A stretch of DNA of 42,669 nucleotides from CAZKEW01 sp964580435 (GTDB lineage Bacteria; Acidobacteriota; Aminicenantia; Aminicenantales; UBA8522). The stretch is from contig CAZOKP010000015.1 of assembly GCA_964580435.1 (NCBI GenBank), positions 1-42,669 of the forward strand. The letters run 5' to 3'. The translations under genes and the position numbers were made by a program. The notes beneath the pieces were generated by a model, which did not search any database, was not told the origin of the DNA, and saw only the letters and a list, made by a program, of their open reading frames with translations. How positions within the stretch are numbered: position 1 is the stretch's first letter; each line of letters begins with the position of its first letter. Positions 9,226 through 17,002 of this stretch are shown piece by piece.

Positions 9226-9729
9226 CTATTCTGGCAACTCTGAAGATTTCAGCTCATAATTAAAATGGAACTTTAATATTTCATAAGGGTACAGACTCTG
9301 CTTTCCTGTCTCCAAGATATAGACGATGGCCTTTTCCTCAGGGTGAATCTTGAACGTCAATGACGGCTTTTTGGGAATCTTAGGATTCTCACTTAAGGTC
9401 ATAAGAAAATCCGTGCCATAGGGGGCCGCGTCCCTCTCCCCCTTGACATCGCAGACCGTCTTTTTGCCATTTTTTAGGGTAAGATAAAAAATTGCTTGTG
9501 AACCCACAACCGTGACAGAAATCTCAAAGTCATAGGTTCCCTTTTCAATAATCAAATCTCCGTGTTTTAAAGCGAAGGGTGTTTCCACGCTTTTGAATTT
9601 GACAAAGGTTGTTCTCTGAGCATAGCCTGGCGAGAGAGTCAAGAGAATCACTAACAGTCCCAGAAAACAGAGTGCGGCAGGCCTTGGGATGCAGAATTTT
9701 GTTTTTGTATTCGCCAAAGACTTTTTCAT
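9226..9729 (-). CDS. Small secreted beta-rich protein of unknown function
   Basis: 167 aa from the preferred start. Signal peptide: basic start, then CFLGLLVILLTLSPGYAQ. The mature part (about 130 aa) is rich in beta strands (FALKHGDLIIEKGTYDFEISVT, AIFYLTLKNGKKTVCDVKG) and reads like a small lipocalin- or Ig-like domain; I recognise no family. The frame reaches 9816, but that would start upstream of a good promoter (9784-9812); the ATG at 9729 has AAAGGAGGGG four bases before it and begins the signal peptide. It is transcribed in the same direction as the TonB receptor gene 210 bp downstream, which has its own putative promoter. Confidence 0.65.
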   Translation of the reverse strand: MKKSLANTKTKFCIPRPAALCFLGLLVILLTLSPGYAQRTTFVKFKSVETPFALKHGDLIIEKGTYDFEISVTVVGSQAIFYLTLKNGKKTVCDVKGERDAAPYGTDFLMTLSENPKIPKKPSLTFKIHPEEKAIVYILETGKQSLYPYEILKFHFNYELKSSELPE

Positions 9730-9783
9730 AAGACCCCTCCTTTTTTCAAGCTTATCCTGATAAAAGGTTGCGATGTTGGCTAA

Positions 9784-9812
9784 TTGATAGCACACGAGTA
9801 CTACGTTGTCAA
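9784..9812 (-). promoter_or_regulatory. Sigma-70-like promoter of the small secreted protein gene
   Basis: On the minus strand TTGACA (9812-9807), 17 bp, TATCAA (9789-9784), preceded by TGTGC as in the promoters at 17730 and 20297. It fits a transcription start near 9776 and a 5' leader of roughly 45-50 bases to the ATG at 9729. Confidence 0.65.
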
Positions 9813-9898
9813 GCATGAGGATGTGCGGCCCCCCCTTGCTTCGTGCTCGTCTTTTCGTTAATCTATAAAACCTTAGTCATGTTAGGCACGGATCCGGA

Positions 9899-11350
9899 GT
9901 GAAAACAAAGAAGGCCGCTCTGATTTCCTATCTTGGCCTCCTCTTGATTTTTTTTCTGCGAGCGGCGCCTTGTTTTCCTGCGTCTCAGCCCAATGAGCTT
10001 GCCAAACGGATCGATGGCATTCTAAGTAAGCCGGGGCTGAAGAAGGTTCACTTTTCCGCATGCATAGTCCGCTACGAGACGGGCGAAATCGTGTATCAGA
10101 AGAATTCGCACCTGGCTCTTATTCCGGCCTCGAACATGAAAATCGTTACGTCGGCCGCGGCTCTTGAGCGTCTGGGACCGGACTTCGCGTTTGTTACGCG
10201 GGTGGGATTAAGCGGAGATTCGCTCGTAGTCATAGGAAGCGGGGACCCTCTCCTCGGCGACAAGGAACCGAAGGCCAAGAACGGACGCCCTTCCCGGCAG
10301 GTCACTCAGGACATCGCTGCCCGGATCAAGGAGATGGGAATCGCCTCCGTCTCTGACATCCTCCTGGACACCTCAATTTTCGACAGCCAGCGTGTTCATC
10401 CGACCTGGCCTCAAAACCAGCTCGATCAGAAGTACGCCTGTGAGGTGAGCGGTCTCAATTACATCGACAACTGCATCGAGATCACCGCCGTCAACCGTGG
10501 CGGCAAAGTGGTGCTCTTGTTGGACCCGCCGACCGATTATGTCAGGCTTATCAATGCCGTGACCGCGGGACCGGGACGAAAAAGCTGGTTCAGCGTGGAT
10601 CGCACGGGCGCGCCCTGCGATATTCTCGTCCAGGGAAATTGCAGGACGCAAGCCGGGCCATACTCGGTGGCCGTCGAGAATCCAGCGCTTTTCTTCGGCC
10701 GATTGCTCCAAGAATCCTTGCTCAAGGCGGGCATCGGGGTCAACGGGCAGGTCCTTGAAAGGCCTGTCCCGGAGGGCTCGGAATTCCGTTTGGTGACCGA
10801 ATTCGCGACCCCAATCAGGGACTGCCTTCAGCGGATAAATAAGGACAGCCTGGGACTCGCGGCCGAAGCCCTTTTCAAGATGCTCGGAGCCCGGTCCAAC
10901 CCCGACGGAAAACAAGGAAGCTGGGAAGGGGGCCGAAAGGTGCTGTCCGAATATTTGAGAGGGCTCGGAGTGGATGATACTGAGTTTGCGATTGCCGACG
11001 GGAGCGGTCTGAGCCGGGATAATCGGCTCAGCGCTAATGCCCTGACACGCGTCCTCATTCATCTCTCGTCTAACCCCTACTGGGAAGTGTTCAAGAGCTC
11101 GCTGGCTGTGGGCGGGCTCGACGGAACCATTGAGAATCATTTTTGGGAAATAAAGTACCGCGGCCGCGTCCTGGCCAAGTCCGGCTATATCCAGGGCGTG
11201 CGGGCGCTTTCCGGCGTGGTCCCCACGGCCAGCGGCGAGTACATTTTTTCCTTTATAGCCAACAAAGCAGGTAACGGGGCGCGCTCGGCCATCGATAATT
11301 CCATCAAGGCCCTGATGGACTGGGGCGCCAAGACCGCAGCCGCCCGGTAG
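9899..11350 (+). CDS. dacB: D-alanyl-D-alanine carboxypeptidase/endopeptidase (PBP4/DacB, peptidase S13)
   Basis: 483 aa with a signal peptide (residues 1-28). The active-site SxxK is PASNMKIVTSAAAL (S78, K81). The KTG box is LAKSGYIQG (K427-S428-G429), the KSG variant. The SxN motif is altered: in KDSLGLAAEALF the serine is S317 but the third position is Gly319 (codon GGA at 10853) where the family has Asn. PBP4 enzymes trim or cut periplasmic peptidoglycan cross-links; the SxN Asn helps position substrate, so activity here may be changed. The start is GTG at 9899 with only a weak GGA-type site. It is transcribed divergently from the gene at 9729 and is probably monocistronic. The family call is firm. 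Confidence 0.88.
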   Translation: MKTKKAALISYLGLLLIFFLRAAPCFPASQPNELAKRIDGILSKPGLKKVHFSACIVRYETGEIVYQKNSHLALIPASNMKIVTSAAALERLGPDFAFVTRVGLSGDSLVVIGSGDPLLGDKEPKAKNGRPSRQVTQDIAARIKEMGIASVSDILLDTSIFDSQRVHPTWPQNQLDQKYACEVSGLNYIDNCIEITAVNRGGKVVLLLDPPTDYVRLINAVTAGPGRKSWFSVDRTGAPCDILVQGNCRTQAGPYSVAVENPALFFGRLLQESLLKAGIGVNGQVLERPVPEGSEFRLVTEFATPIRDCLQRINKDSLGLAAEALFKMLGARSNPDGKQGSWEGGRKVLSEYLRGLGVDDTEFAIADGSGLSRDNRLSANALTRVLIHLSSNPYWEVFKSSLAVGGLDGTIENHFWEIKYRGRVLAKSGYIQGVRALSGVVPTASGEYIFSFIANKAGNGARSAIDNSIKALMDWGAKTAAAR

Positions 11351-11418
11351 CGGCGGGGGGATAGCGGCCTCTTCGTAGAATATTCAGCCTAAAGAATGCT
11401 ATTATACTCTGCCCAAGC

Positions 11419-12072
11419 ATGAGAAAAGCGGACAGACTTCACGTCATTATTTTGCTTGTTTCAATCTCCTGTTCCATATACGCACTTGGTGCGGTCTCGG
11501 AGAGAACTTCAAAATGGGCCGCCCCCATCCAACTCGAAGGTGTCCCAAACCTTCATAAAGTCACAGATAACCTTTACCGGAGCGCCCAGCCGACAGCAGA
11601 GGGCATGAAAAATCTGGCAAAACTCGGCCTGAAGCATGTGATTAGCCTTCGGGCGAACCACTCGGACAGGACGCTGCTCCTGGGCACGGACCTCGCGCTC
11701 ACAGAAGTGAAAATGAGGACGTGGGACGTCCGCAATAAAGAAGTGATCCGTGTGCTCAGGATCCTTAAAGACCCTTCCGGAGGGCCGTATCTGATTCACT
11801 GTCAGCACGGCTCAGACAGAACGGGCCTTATATGCGCTATGTACCGCATCGTGTTCCAGAACTGGACAAAGGAGGATGCGATCAGGGAGATGGTCCAAGG
11901 CGGATATGGGTTTCATAAAATTTGGAACAATATTGTCGGTTACATCAAGAATGCAGACATAGACAGGTTCAGGAAAGAAATTTCAGTGTCTGACATAGAG
12001 TTTAAAATAGAACCCCCAGTCCCAAAAATGACTGGAAGATATAGAGCGGCAAGATACAGAGTCCCAAGATGA
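11419..12072 (+). CDS. Exported dual-specificity/tyrosine phosphatase-like protein
   Basis: 217 aa. The P-loop is HCQHGSDRTGLI (C128, R134), matching the CxxGxxRT/S signature of cysteine-based protein phosphatases; a possible general-acid Asp lies in RTWDVRNKE (D103). The segment LYRSAQPTAEGMKNLAKLGLKHVISLR is the usual N-terminal strand-helix of the bacterial DSP group. An N-terminal hydrophobic stretch (HVIILLVSISCSIYALG) predicts export, so the substrate is probably periplasmic; exported members of this group have been linked to polysaccharide or phospholipid dephosphorylation, but no substrate can be assigned. No clear ribosome binding site precedes the ATG. The last 71 bp overlap the 3' end of the convergent gene at 12002. 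Confidence 0.82.
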   Translation: MRKADRLHVIILLVSISCSIYALGAVSERTSKWAAPIQLEGVPNLHKVTDNLYRSAQPTAEGMKNLAKLGLKHVISLRANHSDRTLLLGTDLALTEVKMRTWDVRNKEVIRVLRILKDPSGGPYLIHCQHGSDRTGLICAMYRIVFQNWTKEDAIREMVQGGYGFHKIWNNIVGYIKNADIDRFRKEISVSDIEFKIEPPVPKMTGRYRAARYRVPR

Positions 12073-12418
12073 AATGGGGCGTTCGGAACGGAGACTCGGG
12101 GCCTTTGATCTTCCGGGAAACCAGGAAAGTGCCGGTCAGCAGGAGAACAATGGCCAGCCCGACAAAGAGATGGAGAGGATATTCGAGAACTCTGCCGGTA
12201 TCGATGAGGACGAGAATGAGCCCAAAAAAGAAACCGAGCCCCCCTGCTATTGCCAGAATCGGTCCTCTTTTCCGGTGACGTTTAACCGCTTTGAGAGGAA
12301 AAGGCGCCTTGGACAGTCTGGCGCGCCTGATTGAGAGTCCGAGCCAACCCTGATAGAAAAGAAGAACCATCACCAGCCCATTGTAAAACCCGTGCAGGAA
12401 TCTCAGGTCCTCCAGCAC
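12002..12418 (-). CDS. Four-helix membrane protein (DUF4079/cytochrome b561-like)
   Basis: 138 aa with four predicted membrane helices (about 9-27, 53-73, 81-100, 115-135). Histidines lie in or next to helices 1, 3 and 4 (LHGFYNGL, YPLHLFVGL, TPHFILGL), and the last part (VSRKIKG then HFILGL and FQSFLGL) resembles DUF4079 and b561-type haem membrane proteins. GGAGGTGAC lies directly before ATG. It is 55 bp downstream of a cupredoxin gene on the same strand, so the two may form an electron-transfer pair; haem binding is inferred from histidine placement only. Its end overlaps the convergent phosphatase gene by 71 bp, and both frames look genuine. Confidence 0.68.
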   Translation of the reverse strand: MLEDLRFLHGFYNGLVMVLLFYQGWLGLSIRRARLSKAPFPLKAVKRHRKRGPILAIAGGLGFFFGLILVLIDTGRVLEYPLHLFVGLAIVLLLTGTFLVSRKIKGPESPFRTPHFILGLCILPLYIFQSFLGLGVLF

Positions 12419-12473
12419 ATGTCACCTCCATCCATTACCGCCTGCCGCCGCACGGAAAAGTCCTTCCCGTCAA

Positions 12474-12887
12474 CTATTCCACGACCTCAAGCACGCCATG
12501 CATGCCGCGGTCCTTATGGCTCTTGGAAAAAGGGAATTTTTTTGTGCAAGCGAAGGGATATGTCCCGACCTTGGTTGGCGTAAACTTGATGACCTTTGGT
12601 TCGGTGCTGAGAGATTCCGAGAAATCGATCCCGGCCTCGGGCGCAGTGAGGACGATGTTATGCGGAGTGCTCCCGCCCGCTTTCTTGACTTTCAACTCCA
12701 CCGGGACGTTGACTTTCACGACGATGACGTTCGGGTCGAAATAATACGACCCGCCGGTGATCTCCACCCGCTGAATCCCGTCCGCATCAATGGTGGCCAC
12801 CACCCGCTTTTCCGTAGCTTCCTGGGCATTTCCCAAGGAAACTAAAAGCAGAGTCAAAACCGCTACAAATGTTAGAACGTATTTCAT
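12474..12887 (-). CDS. Periplasmic cupredoxin (type 1 copper protein)
   Basis: 137 aa with a signal peptide (1-22, ending GNAQ). Type 1 copper ligands are placed as expected: H76 in STPHNIVL, C114 in YPFACTKK, H124 and M129 in SHKDRGMHG. The Cys-to-His spacing (nine residues) is longer than in plastocyanin (two), indicating an enlarged copper loop. The strands FDPNVIVVKVNVPVELKV and VIKFTPTKVGTYPF are typical of the fold. AAAGGAG precedes the ATG. It is the first gene of a likely two-gene unit with the membrane protein at 12002. It probably carries electrons in the periplasm; partners are unknown. Confidence 0.85.
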   Translation of the reverse strand: MKYVLTFVAVLTLLLVSLGNAQEATEKRVVATIDADGIQRVEITGGSYYFDPNVIVVKVNVPVELKVKKAGGSTPHNIVLTAPEAGIDFSESLSTEPKVIKFTPTKVGTYPFACTKKFPFSKSHKDRGMHGVLEVVE

Positions 12888-12933
12888 GGCCTACTCCTTT
12901 GGTGAAAAATCTAATCAAGAATCAGTGCTTTAA

Positions 12934-13197
12934 TCATCGCATGCCGTCGCCGGGCCGGTCAAGTTTGGTATCTTTTGCCTTGAAGACGACGCCCATTTCT
13001 CCTTCGCCGAGTTTTTCGATGATTTTATACTTGCGGGCGATTGTTTTGCCTTTGAGGAGTTCCTTTGGGGACGTTTTCAGGGTCTCGGTGCGGGAAAAAG
13101 AAACGGCCCCCGAAGGTTTAAGGCTTGTCGCGCACTTGCCGCAATAAAAAGTGTCGTCGGGATTGTCATAATGGCATTTCGGGCACTTGATGGCCAC
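12934..13197 (-). pseudogene. Remnant of a zinc-ribbon Ser/Thr protein kinase
   Basis: 87 codons that reproduce only the beginning of a bacterial eukaryotic-type kinase: a four-cysteine zinc ribbon (C5, C8, C19, C22 in KCPKCHYDN and YCGKCATSL), a linker, then KYKIIEKLGEGEMGVVFKAKD with the GxGxxG nucleotide loop (G64, G66, G69). Right after TKLDR the homology stops and the frame ends in PGDGMR and a stop; the rest of the catalytic domain, normally about 250 residues plus sensor repeats, is absent. I see no continuation in other frames toward the cupredoxin gene, so the 3' part was deleted rather than frameshifted. The product, if made, cannot be a kinase. Confidence 0.75.
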
Positions 13198-13354
13198 TGC
13201 TGACCCCTTTAATCAGGTCTCGCTAAAGATTATCAGGGAACGCAGGCTAAGTCAATCAGGCTAAATCCCGGCCTCGTGCCCGCATACAGTCGCTCACGCT
13301 CTCTTCTTTCCTTGCGGAAGCTAAAGTGGTAAATTGAATCGACCAGGATTGAAA

Positions 13355-14479
13355 ATGAAGGAAATCAATATTTCCCAAGTGGATGCCCTGTTTTCAAACG
13401 GGATCTATCCCCTGGAGTTGCTTTTTTATTATCGGCAAGCATTCAGCACAAAGAAAATGAGGACGGCTTTACGAAAATTATCGACATCTTTTTGGCCGTT
13501 GTTTGGAGAATACAGGGACGGCGTCATCGTCCATCAGAAATTCCGTGAAGAGAACCACTATGATGAAGAAGCCGTTGGTCAGGAGTTGGACATCCGGGAG
13601 ATCGAAGAAAAGGGCTACGAAGCGTATTCCCGCTTTTGCCTGCCCGATTTAAAGAGGCTCTTCTTTTTAAAAGTGATCCGATTGAAGAATGGTCTGATTT
13701 TAATCCCCAAAATGAATCATGTGGCCGGGGATGGATACAGTTATTTTTACTTTTTGTCCCTGCTGGCTGCGTTATCACAACCGACGTGGGTCCCGTTCAA
13801 GTCGTTCTCGACAGCTTTATTTTTAAAACCTCACCACCGCAGGACGGCACTGAGGGATTTCTCCTTCAAGGAAATCGAATTGAAACCCGGGCCTCAAAAC
13901 GAAAGATTCACCGTGGAATTTGAGGACATTCTCCGGAAAGATGTCCGGTCAATTATCAAGGAAGTCGCCTCTTCCAGTAACCTGCGGATTTCATCGAATG
14001 ATGTTTTATCGGCCCTGGCGGTCAAAAAACTAGTGGGAAGGCAGACCGAATTTTGGGGAGAGGACGTCCATCTGACAATCCCAATCGATGTTCGAAGACA
14101 AATTAAGGAGTATGGCCCAAGATTTTTTGGAAATGGAATCACGCTGCATACCATCGAGCTTCCAACGGAGTTTATTGAAAATTCTCCGGCCAAGGGAATC
14201 GCCGTTCAAATCAGAAAATCAATGCCCCTCGTATCTAAAGAGACGTACATAAACTATTTAGCTGGGCTAGAAGAAATCATAGCGTTAGGAAAAATAGATA
14301 AATTTAGGCCATTCGACCCGAGCTCCGGATGCTTAGTGACAAATTTGTCCAAGCTGCCGGCGGATAAACTCAATTTTGGCGGCGGCCCACCCGAACTTAT
14401 TGTGCCCCTGACAGCGGAGAAAAACTCGACCGCAATCTTAGCAAAGAAAGAAAATTACGTCTTAAGATATGCTTATTAA
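13355..14479 (+). CDS. HxxxD-motif acyltransferase (BAHD/condensation-like)
   Basis: 374 aa from the preferred ATG at 13355 (AGGA 6-7 bases upstream); a TTG at 13334 is an alternative. The catalytic HxxxDG is PKMNHVAGDGYSY (H122, D126). A second motif near residue 340, LNFGGGPPE, occupies the place of the DFGWG box of plant-type BAHD acyltransferases. Two pseudo-symmetric halves of the chloramphenicol-acetyltransferase-like fold are implied by length. Such enzymes transfer an acyl group from CoA or a carrier to a hydroxyl or amine. No signal peptide is present, so it should be cytosolic. Base composition is visibly more A/T-rich than in the flanking housekeeping genes and no partner biosynthetic gene lies next to it, hinting at acquisition. 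The substrate is unknown. Confidence 0.8.
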   Translation: MKEINISQVDALFSNGIYPLELLFYYRQAFSTKKMRTALRKLSTSFWPLFGEYRDGVIVHQKFREENHYDEEAVGQELDIREIEEKGYEAYSRFCLPDLKRLFFLKVIRLKNGLILIPKMNHVAGDGYSYFYFLSLLAALSQPTWVPFKSFSTALFLKPHHRRTALRDFSFKEIELKPGPQNERFTVEFEDILRKDVRSIIKEVASSSNLRISSNDVLSALAVKKLVGRQTEFWGEDVHLTIPIDVRRQIKEYGPRFFGNGITLHTIELPTEFIENSPAKGIAVQIRKSMPLVSKETYINYLAGLEEIIALGKIDKFRPFDPSSGCLVTNLSKLPADKLNFGGGPPELIVPLTAEKNSTAILAKKENYVLRYAY

Positions 14480-14517
14480 GAGTTTTCTTTAAGCCCTGCA
14501 AACTCCATGTTGGAAGG

Positions 14518-14597
14518 CAGAGTGCCGAGGGCCGGACTCGAACCGGCACGGTTGTTGCCAACCGAGGGGTTTTAAGTACCTTGCGTCTACCCAATTC
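14518..14597 (-). pseudogene. tRNA-Leu(TAA) 3' fragment, probable displaced att half
   Basis: Bases 14518-14597 repeat 20449-20527, the 3' part of the intact tRNA-Leu gene, in the same orientation with two substitutions and one inserted base in 79 positions. The T arm, variable arm and anticodon loop are kept, but a mutation in the anticodon stem and the loss of the 5' acceptor strand and most of the D arm make it non-functional. Left of an element inserted at a tRNA 3' end, such a fragment is the expected displaced copy. Confidence 0.8.
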
Positions 14598-14747
14598 ATT
14601 ATAAAGGCAAGCCATATCGGAGCCTGAACTCTCATCCAGTCAGCGCGGCAGAAAAGAAGTTTCTTATAAATTACGCCTTTCCAACTGGCTGGTACCCAAG
14701 AAGAACAACCCCTGTCCTAAATGTTCTTGTCGTTGTAAGTTTCAGGT

Positions 14748-15077
14748 TCAGCCCGTGTTTGATGCCTTAATACTGTCCTTCACCAGCCTTGTATTTCTCC
14801 AGTCGACCTTCTTCAGCGTCCTTGAAAAGACAATTTTGTCCGCACTATTCATTCCTTCAGCGACGATCGGATCATTTTTGAGCGCATACGGTGTCGGCCA
14901 GTAACTTGCCATGAGTTCATAAGTCACGCGTCCAAAAAGAAGCGTGTTCCCGGATTTGAGCATCTCGACAGCATATTCATTTTCTTCTGGGCCATGCTGA
15001 TGCCAGCTGATGTCTCTCTTCGGCCCTTCAAAGTAGCCATTAAGTGTTACAAAAATGAATGCGCTTACTTTTCTCAT
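14748..15077 (-). pseudogene. Dihydrofolate reductase-family (RibD C-terminal-like) gene, 3'-truncated
   Basis: About 109 codons from ATG 15077, which has AGGAGG five bases upstream; the frame extends to 15182 but that part is not family-like. The visible portion matches the first half of small DHFR/RibD-C proteins: RKVSAFIFVTLNGYFEGP, SGNTLLFGRVTYELMASYWP, IVFSRTLKKVDWRNTRLVK. Family members run to about 185-190 residues; here homology ends at KDSIKA and a stop follows, so the second half, including the NADPH-binding GSGS-type loop, is missing. The break lies about 150 bp from the tRNA-Leu fragment, so truncation by deletion at the island edge is plausible. It is probably inactive. Confidence 0.72.
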
Positions 15078-15197
15078 GTCGACCTCCTGTAATTCAATTA
15101 TCGGCAACCACACCGTCTGCATCACTCGTTGAACTAACAACGAGTTGAGGGACGGGCGCTTTTTGCCCGACCCTCTCGGCATACTATTAGGTAGAAA

Positions 15198-15284
15198 AAA
15201 CTTCTACTTTCGAACTATGGGTATGCAGCGTGAACTGCGTGAGTTCAGGAAGCGATACTATCTCATAATAGAAAGGAGAAGTTT
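15198..15284. repeat. Inverted repeat, 14-bp arms
   Basis: AAACTTCTACTTTC at 15198-15211 and GAAAGGAGAAGTTT at 15271-15284 are reverse complements except for one base, separated by 59 bp. It may be the ends of a lost small element or a large stem; nothing between the arms looks coding. Confidence 0.55.
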
Positions 15285-15413
15285 CTATGAGGGTTACATA
15301 AAACCTCCGGGAAATCAAGCCGAATCAAGCATTGGCTCTCGGTCCGATTTCGGGCGCTTTTGAGCTTGTCCAAGGAAATTATTATCCCACAGTCTTCTTT
15401 TTAAGGGGAGTTC

Positions 15414-15443
15414 TTGACCAGGACCCGCGTCCGGCGATATCAT
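15414..15443 (+). promoter_or_regulatory. Possible cfa promoter
   Basis: TTGACC (15414-15419), 18 bp, TATCAT (15438-15443), about 80 bp before the cfa start. The hexamers are imperfect. Confidence 0.35.
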
Positions 15444-15522
15444 TATTTCGTGATGGTAGGCATTCGTTCCGAGCTTTATGACCGGAATATAAGCGCCGGG
15501 CAAAAAGGAGTTTTCCATCCCA

Positions 15523-16647
15523 ATGAGCCCTAAATCCAAGGATTTTGTTGCTGGTCTCCTCTCTCTGGCCGACGTAAAAATAAACAGCAGTAGGCCTTGG
15601 GATATCCAGGTTCATGACGACAGACTCTACTCAAGAGTGCTGTCAGGAGGCTCTCTGGCTCTGGGCGAATCCTACATGGACGGGTGGTGGGACGCCGAAT
15701 CCCTTGACCAATTCTTTTGTCAAGTCCTGAAGGCTGAACTGGATAAAAAAATCACTGGATTTAAGAATGTGCTGTGGCTCGGTATCAGAGCTCTCGTTAT
15801 GAACATGCAAGGAAAAAAAAGAGCCTCTAACATTGGAGAAAAACACTACGATATTGGCAATGACCTTTATCAGTCGATGCTTGACAAGAGGATGAATTAC
15901 AGCTGCGCCTATTGGAGCAATTCAACGAATCTCGATGATGCCCAGGAATCAAAACTTGAGCTCTGCTGCAAGAAACTCCGGCTGAAGCCAGCCCTATCTG
16001 TCCTTGATATTGGTTGTGGCTGGGGAGCATTTGCGCAATATGCTGCAGAAAAATACGGAGTGAAAGTCATCGGCATTACGGTCTCAAAAGAGCAAGTCGC
16101 ACTTGCCAAACAAATGTGCAAAGGATTACCCGTTGAAATTAAGCTTCAAGATTACAGAAGCCTCAATGGTCAATTTGACAGGGTTGTATCCATTGGAATG
16201 ATTGAACATGTGGGATACAAGAATTATCGGACGTATATGAAAATCGTGAATAATAGCCTTGCGGATAATGGGCTTTTCCTCCTTCAGACAATCGGCAGCA
16301 ACACTTCAGGCATTAGCGGCGAACCTTGGATGGATAAGTACATTTTCCCTGATGGGATGCTGCCAAGCCCGGCTTACTTAACCAAGGCCATAGAAGGGTT
16401 CTTCGTACTGGAGGACTGGCACAATTTCGGAATGGATTACGACAAAACACTCATGGCCTGGCACTCAAACTTTGTCAGGAATTGGGAGAAGATAAGCCAG
16501 AATAAAAAATATAATGAACGATTCTACAGAATGTGGAATTATTATCTGTTGTCCTGCGCAGGCGGATTCAGGGCGAGGAAAAACCAGCTTTGGCAAATTG
16601 TGCTTTCAAAAAAAGGAGTGCCTGGCGGCTATGAAAGTATACGATGA
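15523..16647 (+). CDS. cfa: Cyclopropane-fatty-acyl-phospholipid synthase
   Basis: 374 aa, close to the 382 of the E. coli enzyme. It transfers a methylene group from S-adenosylmethionine to unsaturated acyl chains of membrane phospholipids. Visible motifs: EKHYDIGNDLY (108-116), the SAM-binding loop LDIGCGWGAF (162-168), SIGMIEHVGYKNY with the bicarbonate-site glutamate, and FPDGMLPSPAYL. The N-terminal lipid-binding domain is present, so it is full length and has no frame damage. AAGGAG precedes the ATG at a slightly long distance. Codon use is more A/T-rich than in neighbouring chromosomal genes, and it lies inside the tRNA-bounded island, which suggests lateral origin. The enzyme call is firm. 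Confidence 0.92.
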   Translation: MSPKSKDFVAGLLSLADVKINSSRPWDIQVHDDRLYSRVLSGGSLALGESYMDGWWDAESLDQFFCQVLKAELDKKITGFKNVLWLGIRALVMNMQGKKRASNIGEKHYDIGNDLYQSMLDKRMNYSCAYWSNSTNLDDAQESKLELCCKKLRLKPALSVLDIGCGWGAFAQYAAEKYGVKVIGITVSKEQVALAKQMCKGLPVEIKLQDYRSLNGQFDRVVSIGMIEHVGYKNYRTYMKIVNNSLADNGLFLLQTIGSNTSGISGEPWMDKYIFPDGMLPSPAYLTKAIEGFFVLEDWHNFGMDYDKTLMAWHSNFVRNWEKISQNKKYNERFYRMWNYYLLSCAGGFRARKNQLWQIVLSKKGVPGGYESIR

Positions 16648-16696
16648 CGATAATCGAATATCGCTTCCTCTTTTATCATAAAATTTGTCTAAACCC

Positions 16697-16723
16697 GCTT
16701 AATTTGGCTTAATCGTGCTTAAA
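16697..16723. repeat. Three direct repeats GCTTAA(T), 10-bp period (arm-type-like)
   Basis: GCTTAAT at 16697 and 16707 and GCTTAAA at 16717, exactly 10 bp apart, end 31 bp from the tRNA-Asp fragment on its 3' side. Short iterons beside a tRNA 3' end are typical of integrase arm-binding sites; here that is inference. Confidence 0.55.
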
Positions 16724-16753
16724 AGGAAAACATTGAAAATAAGGGAAAACTAG

Positions 16754-16809
16754 CGGGGCCGACGAGACTTGAACTCGGAACCTCTGGCGTGACAGGCCAG
16801 CACCCTTAA
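16754..16809 (-). pseudogene. tRNA-Asp(GTC) 3' fragment
   Basis: On the minus strand a 7-base loop CTGTCAC with anticodon GTC is closed by CTGGC/GCCAG, followed by a variable region, a T arm with TTCAAGT loop and a 3' acceptor strand CGGCCCC plus discriminator G, the aspartate identity base. The T stem has one mismatch. The 5' acceptor strand and D arm are lost or scrambled; GGTGACGTATCCCC near 16826-16839 may be their trace. It is therefore a broken gene, in the same orientation as the Leu and Glu fragments. Confidence 0.7.
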
Positions 16810-17002
16810 GAACACTGTTGGAACGGTGACGTATCCCCGGATTTAATTAGCTGACTTTATTTGAACGCAAAGGACGGATGCCCGTCCAGGGTCTTCCGCC
16901 CTTTCTTATTCTGGGGGGTAAGAGCAATCCCCCCGTTGCGGCCCGCGAATGAGTTCGGCGCGATATAGGAGGTAAGGAAGCGCCCTCGCCCGAACAACCT
17001 GC
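16810..17002. other. Intergenic remainder with G/C hairpins
   Basis: No gene seen. It contains two hairpins (GGACGG ... CCGTCC and GGGGGG ... CCCCCC near 16912-16933) without a following T-run on either strand. They may protect or end the transcript of the gene starting at 17608. Confidence 0.35.

Larger units (their letters stand above)
15078..15522. other. Intergenic region with hairpin and inverted repeat
   Basis: Holds no convincing gene. It contains a hairpin near 15150-15175 (GGGACGGGC ... GCCCGACCC), an inverted repeat at 15198-15211 versus 15271-15284 (13 of 14 matching), and a possible promoter for the downstream cfa gene. The second arm contains a good ribosome binding site followed by a four-codon mini-ORF that starts at 15287. 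Confidence 0.5.

Noticed and set aside
9784..9890. Possible attC site (GTTAGGC near 9884 and a C-rich stretch near 9829)
   Set aside because: No matching GCCTAAC partner at a suitable distance and no cruciform; the region instead contains the promoter of the gene at 9729.
15287..15298. Mini-ORF with a good ribosome binding site
   Set aside because: Only four codons before a stop; too short to support as a gene, although it could be part of a regulatory leader.
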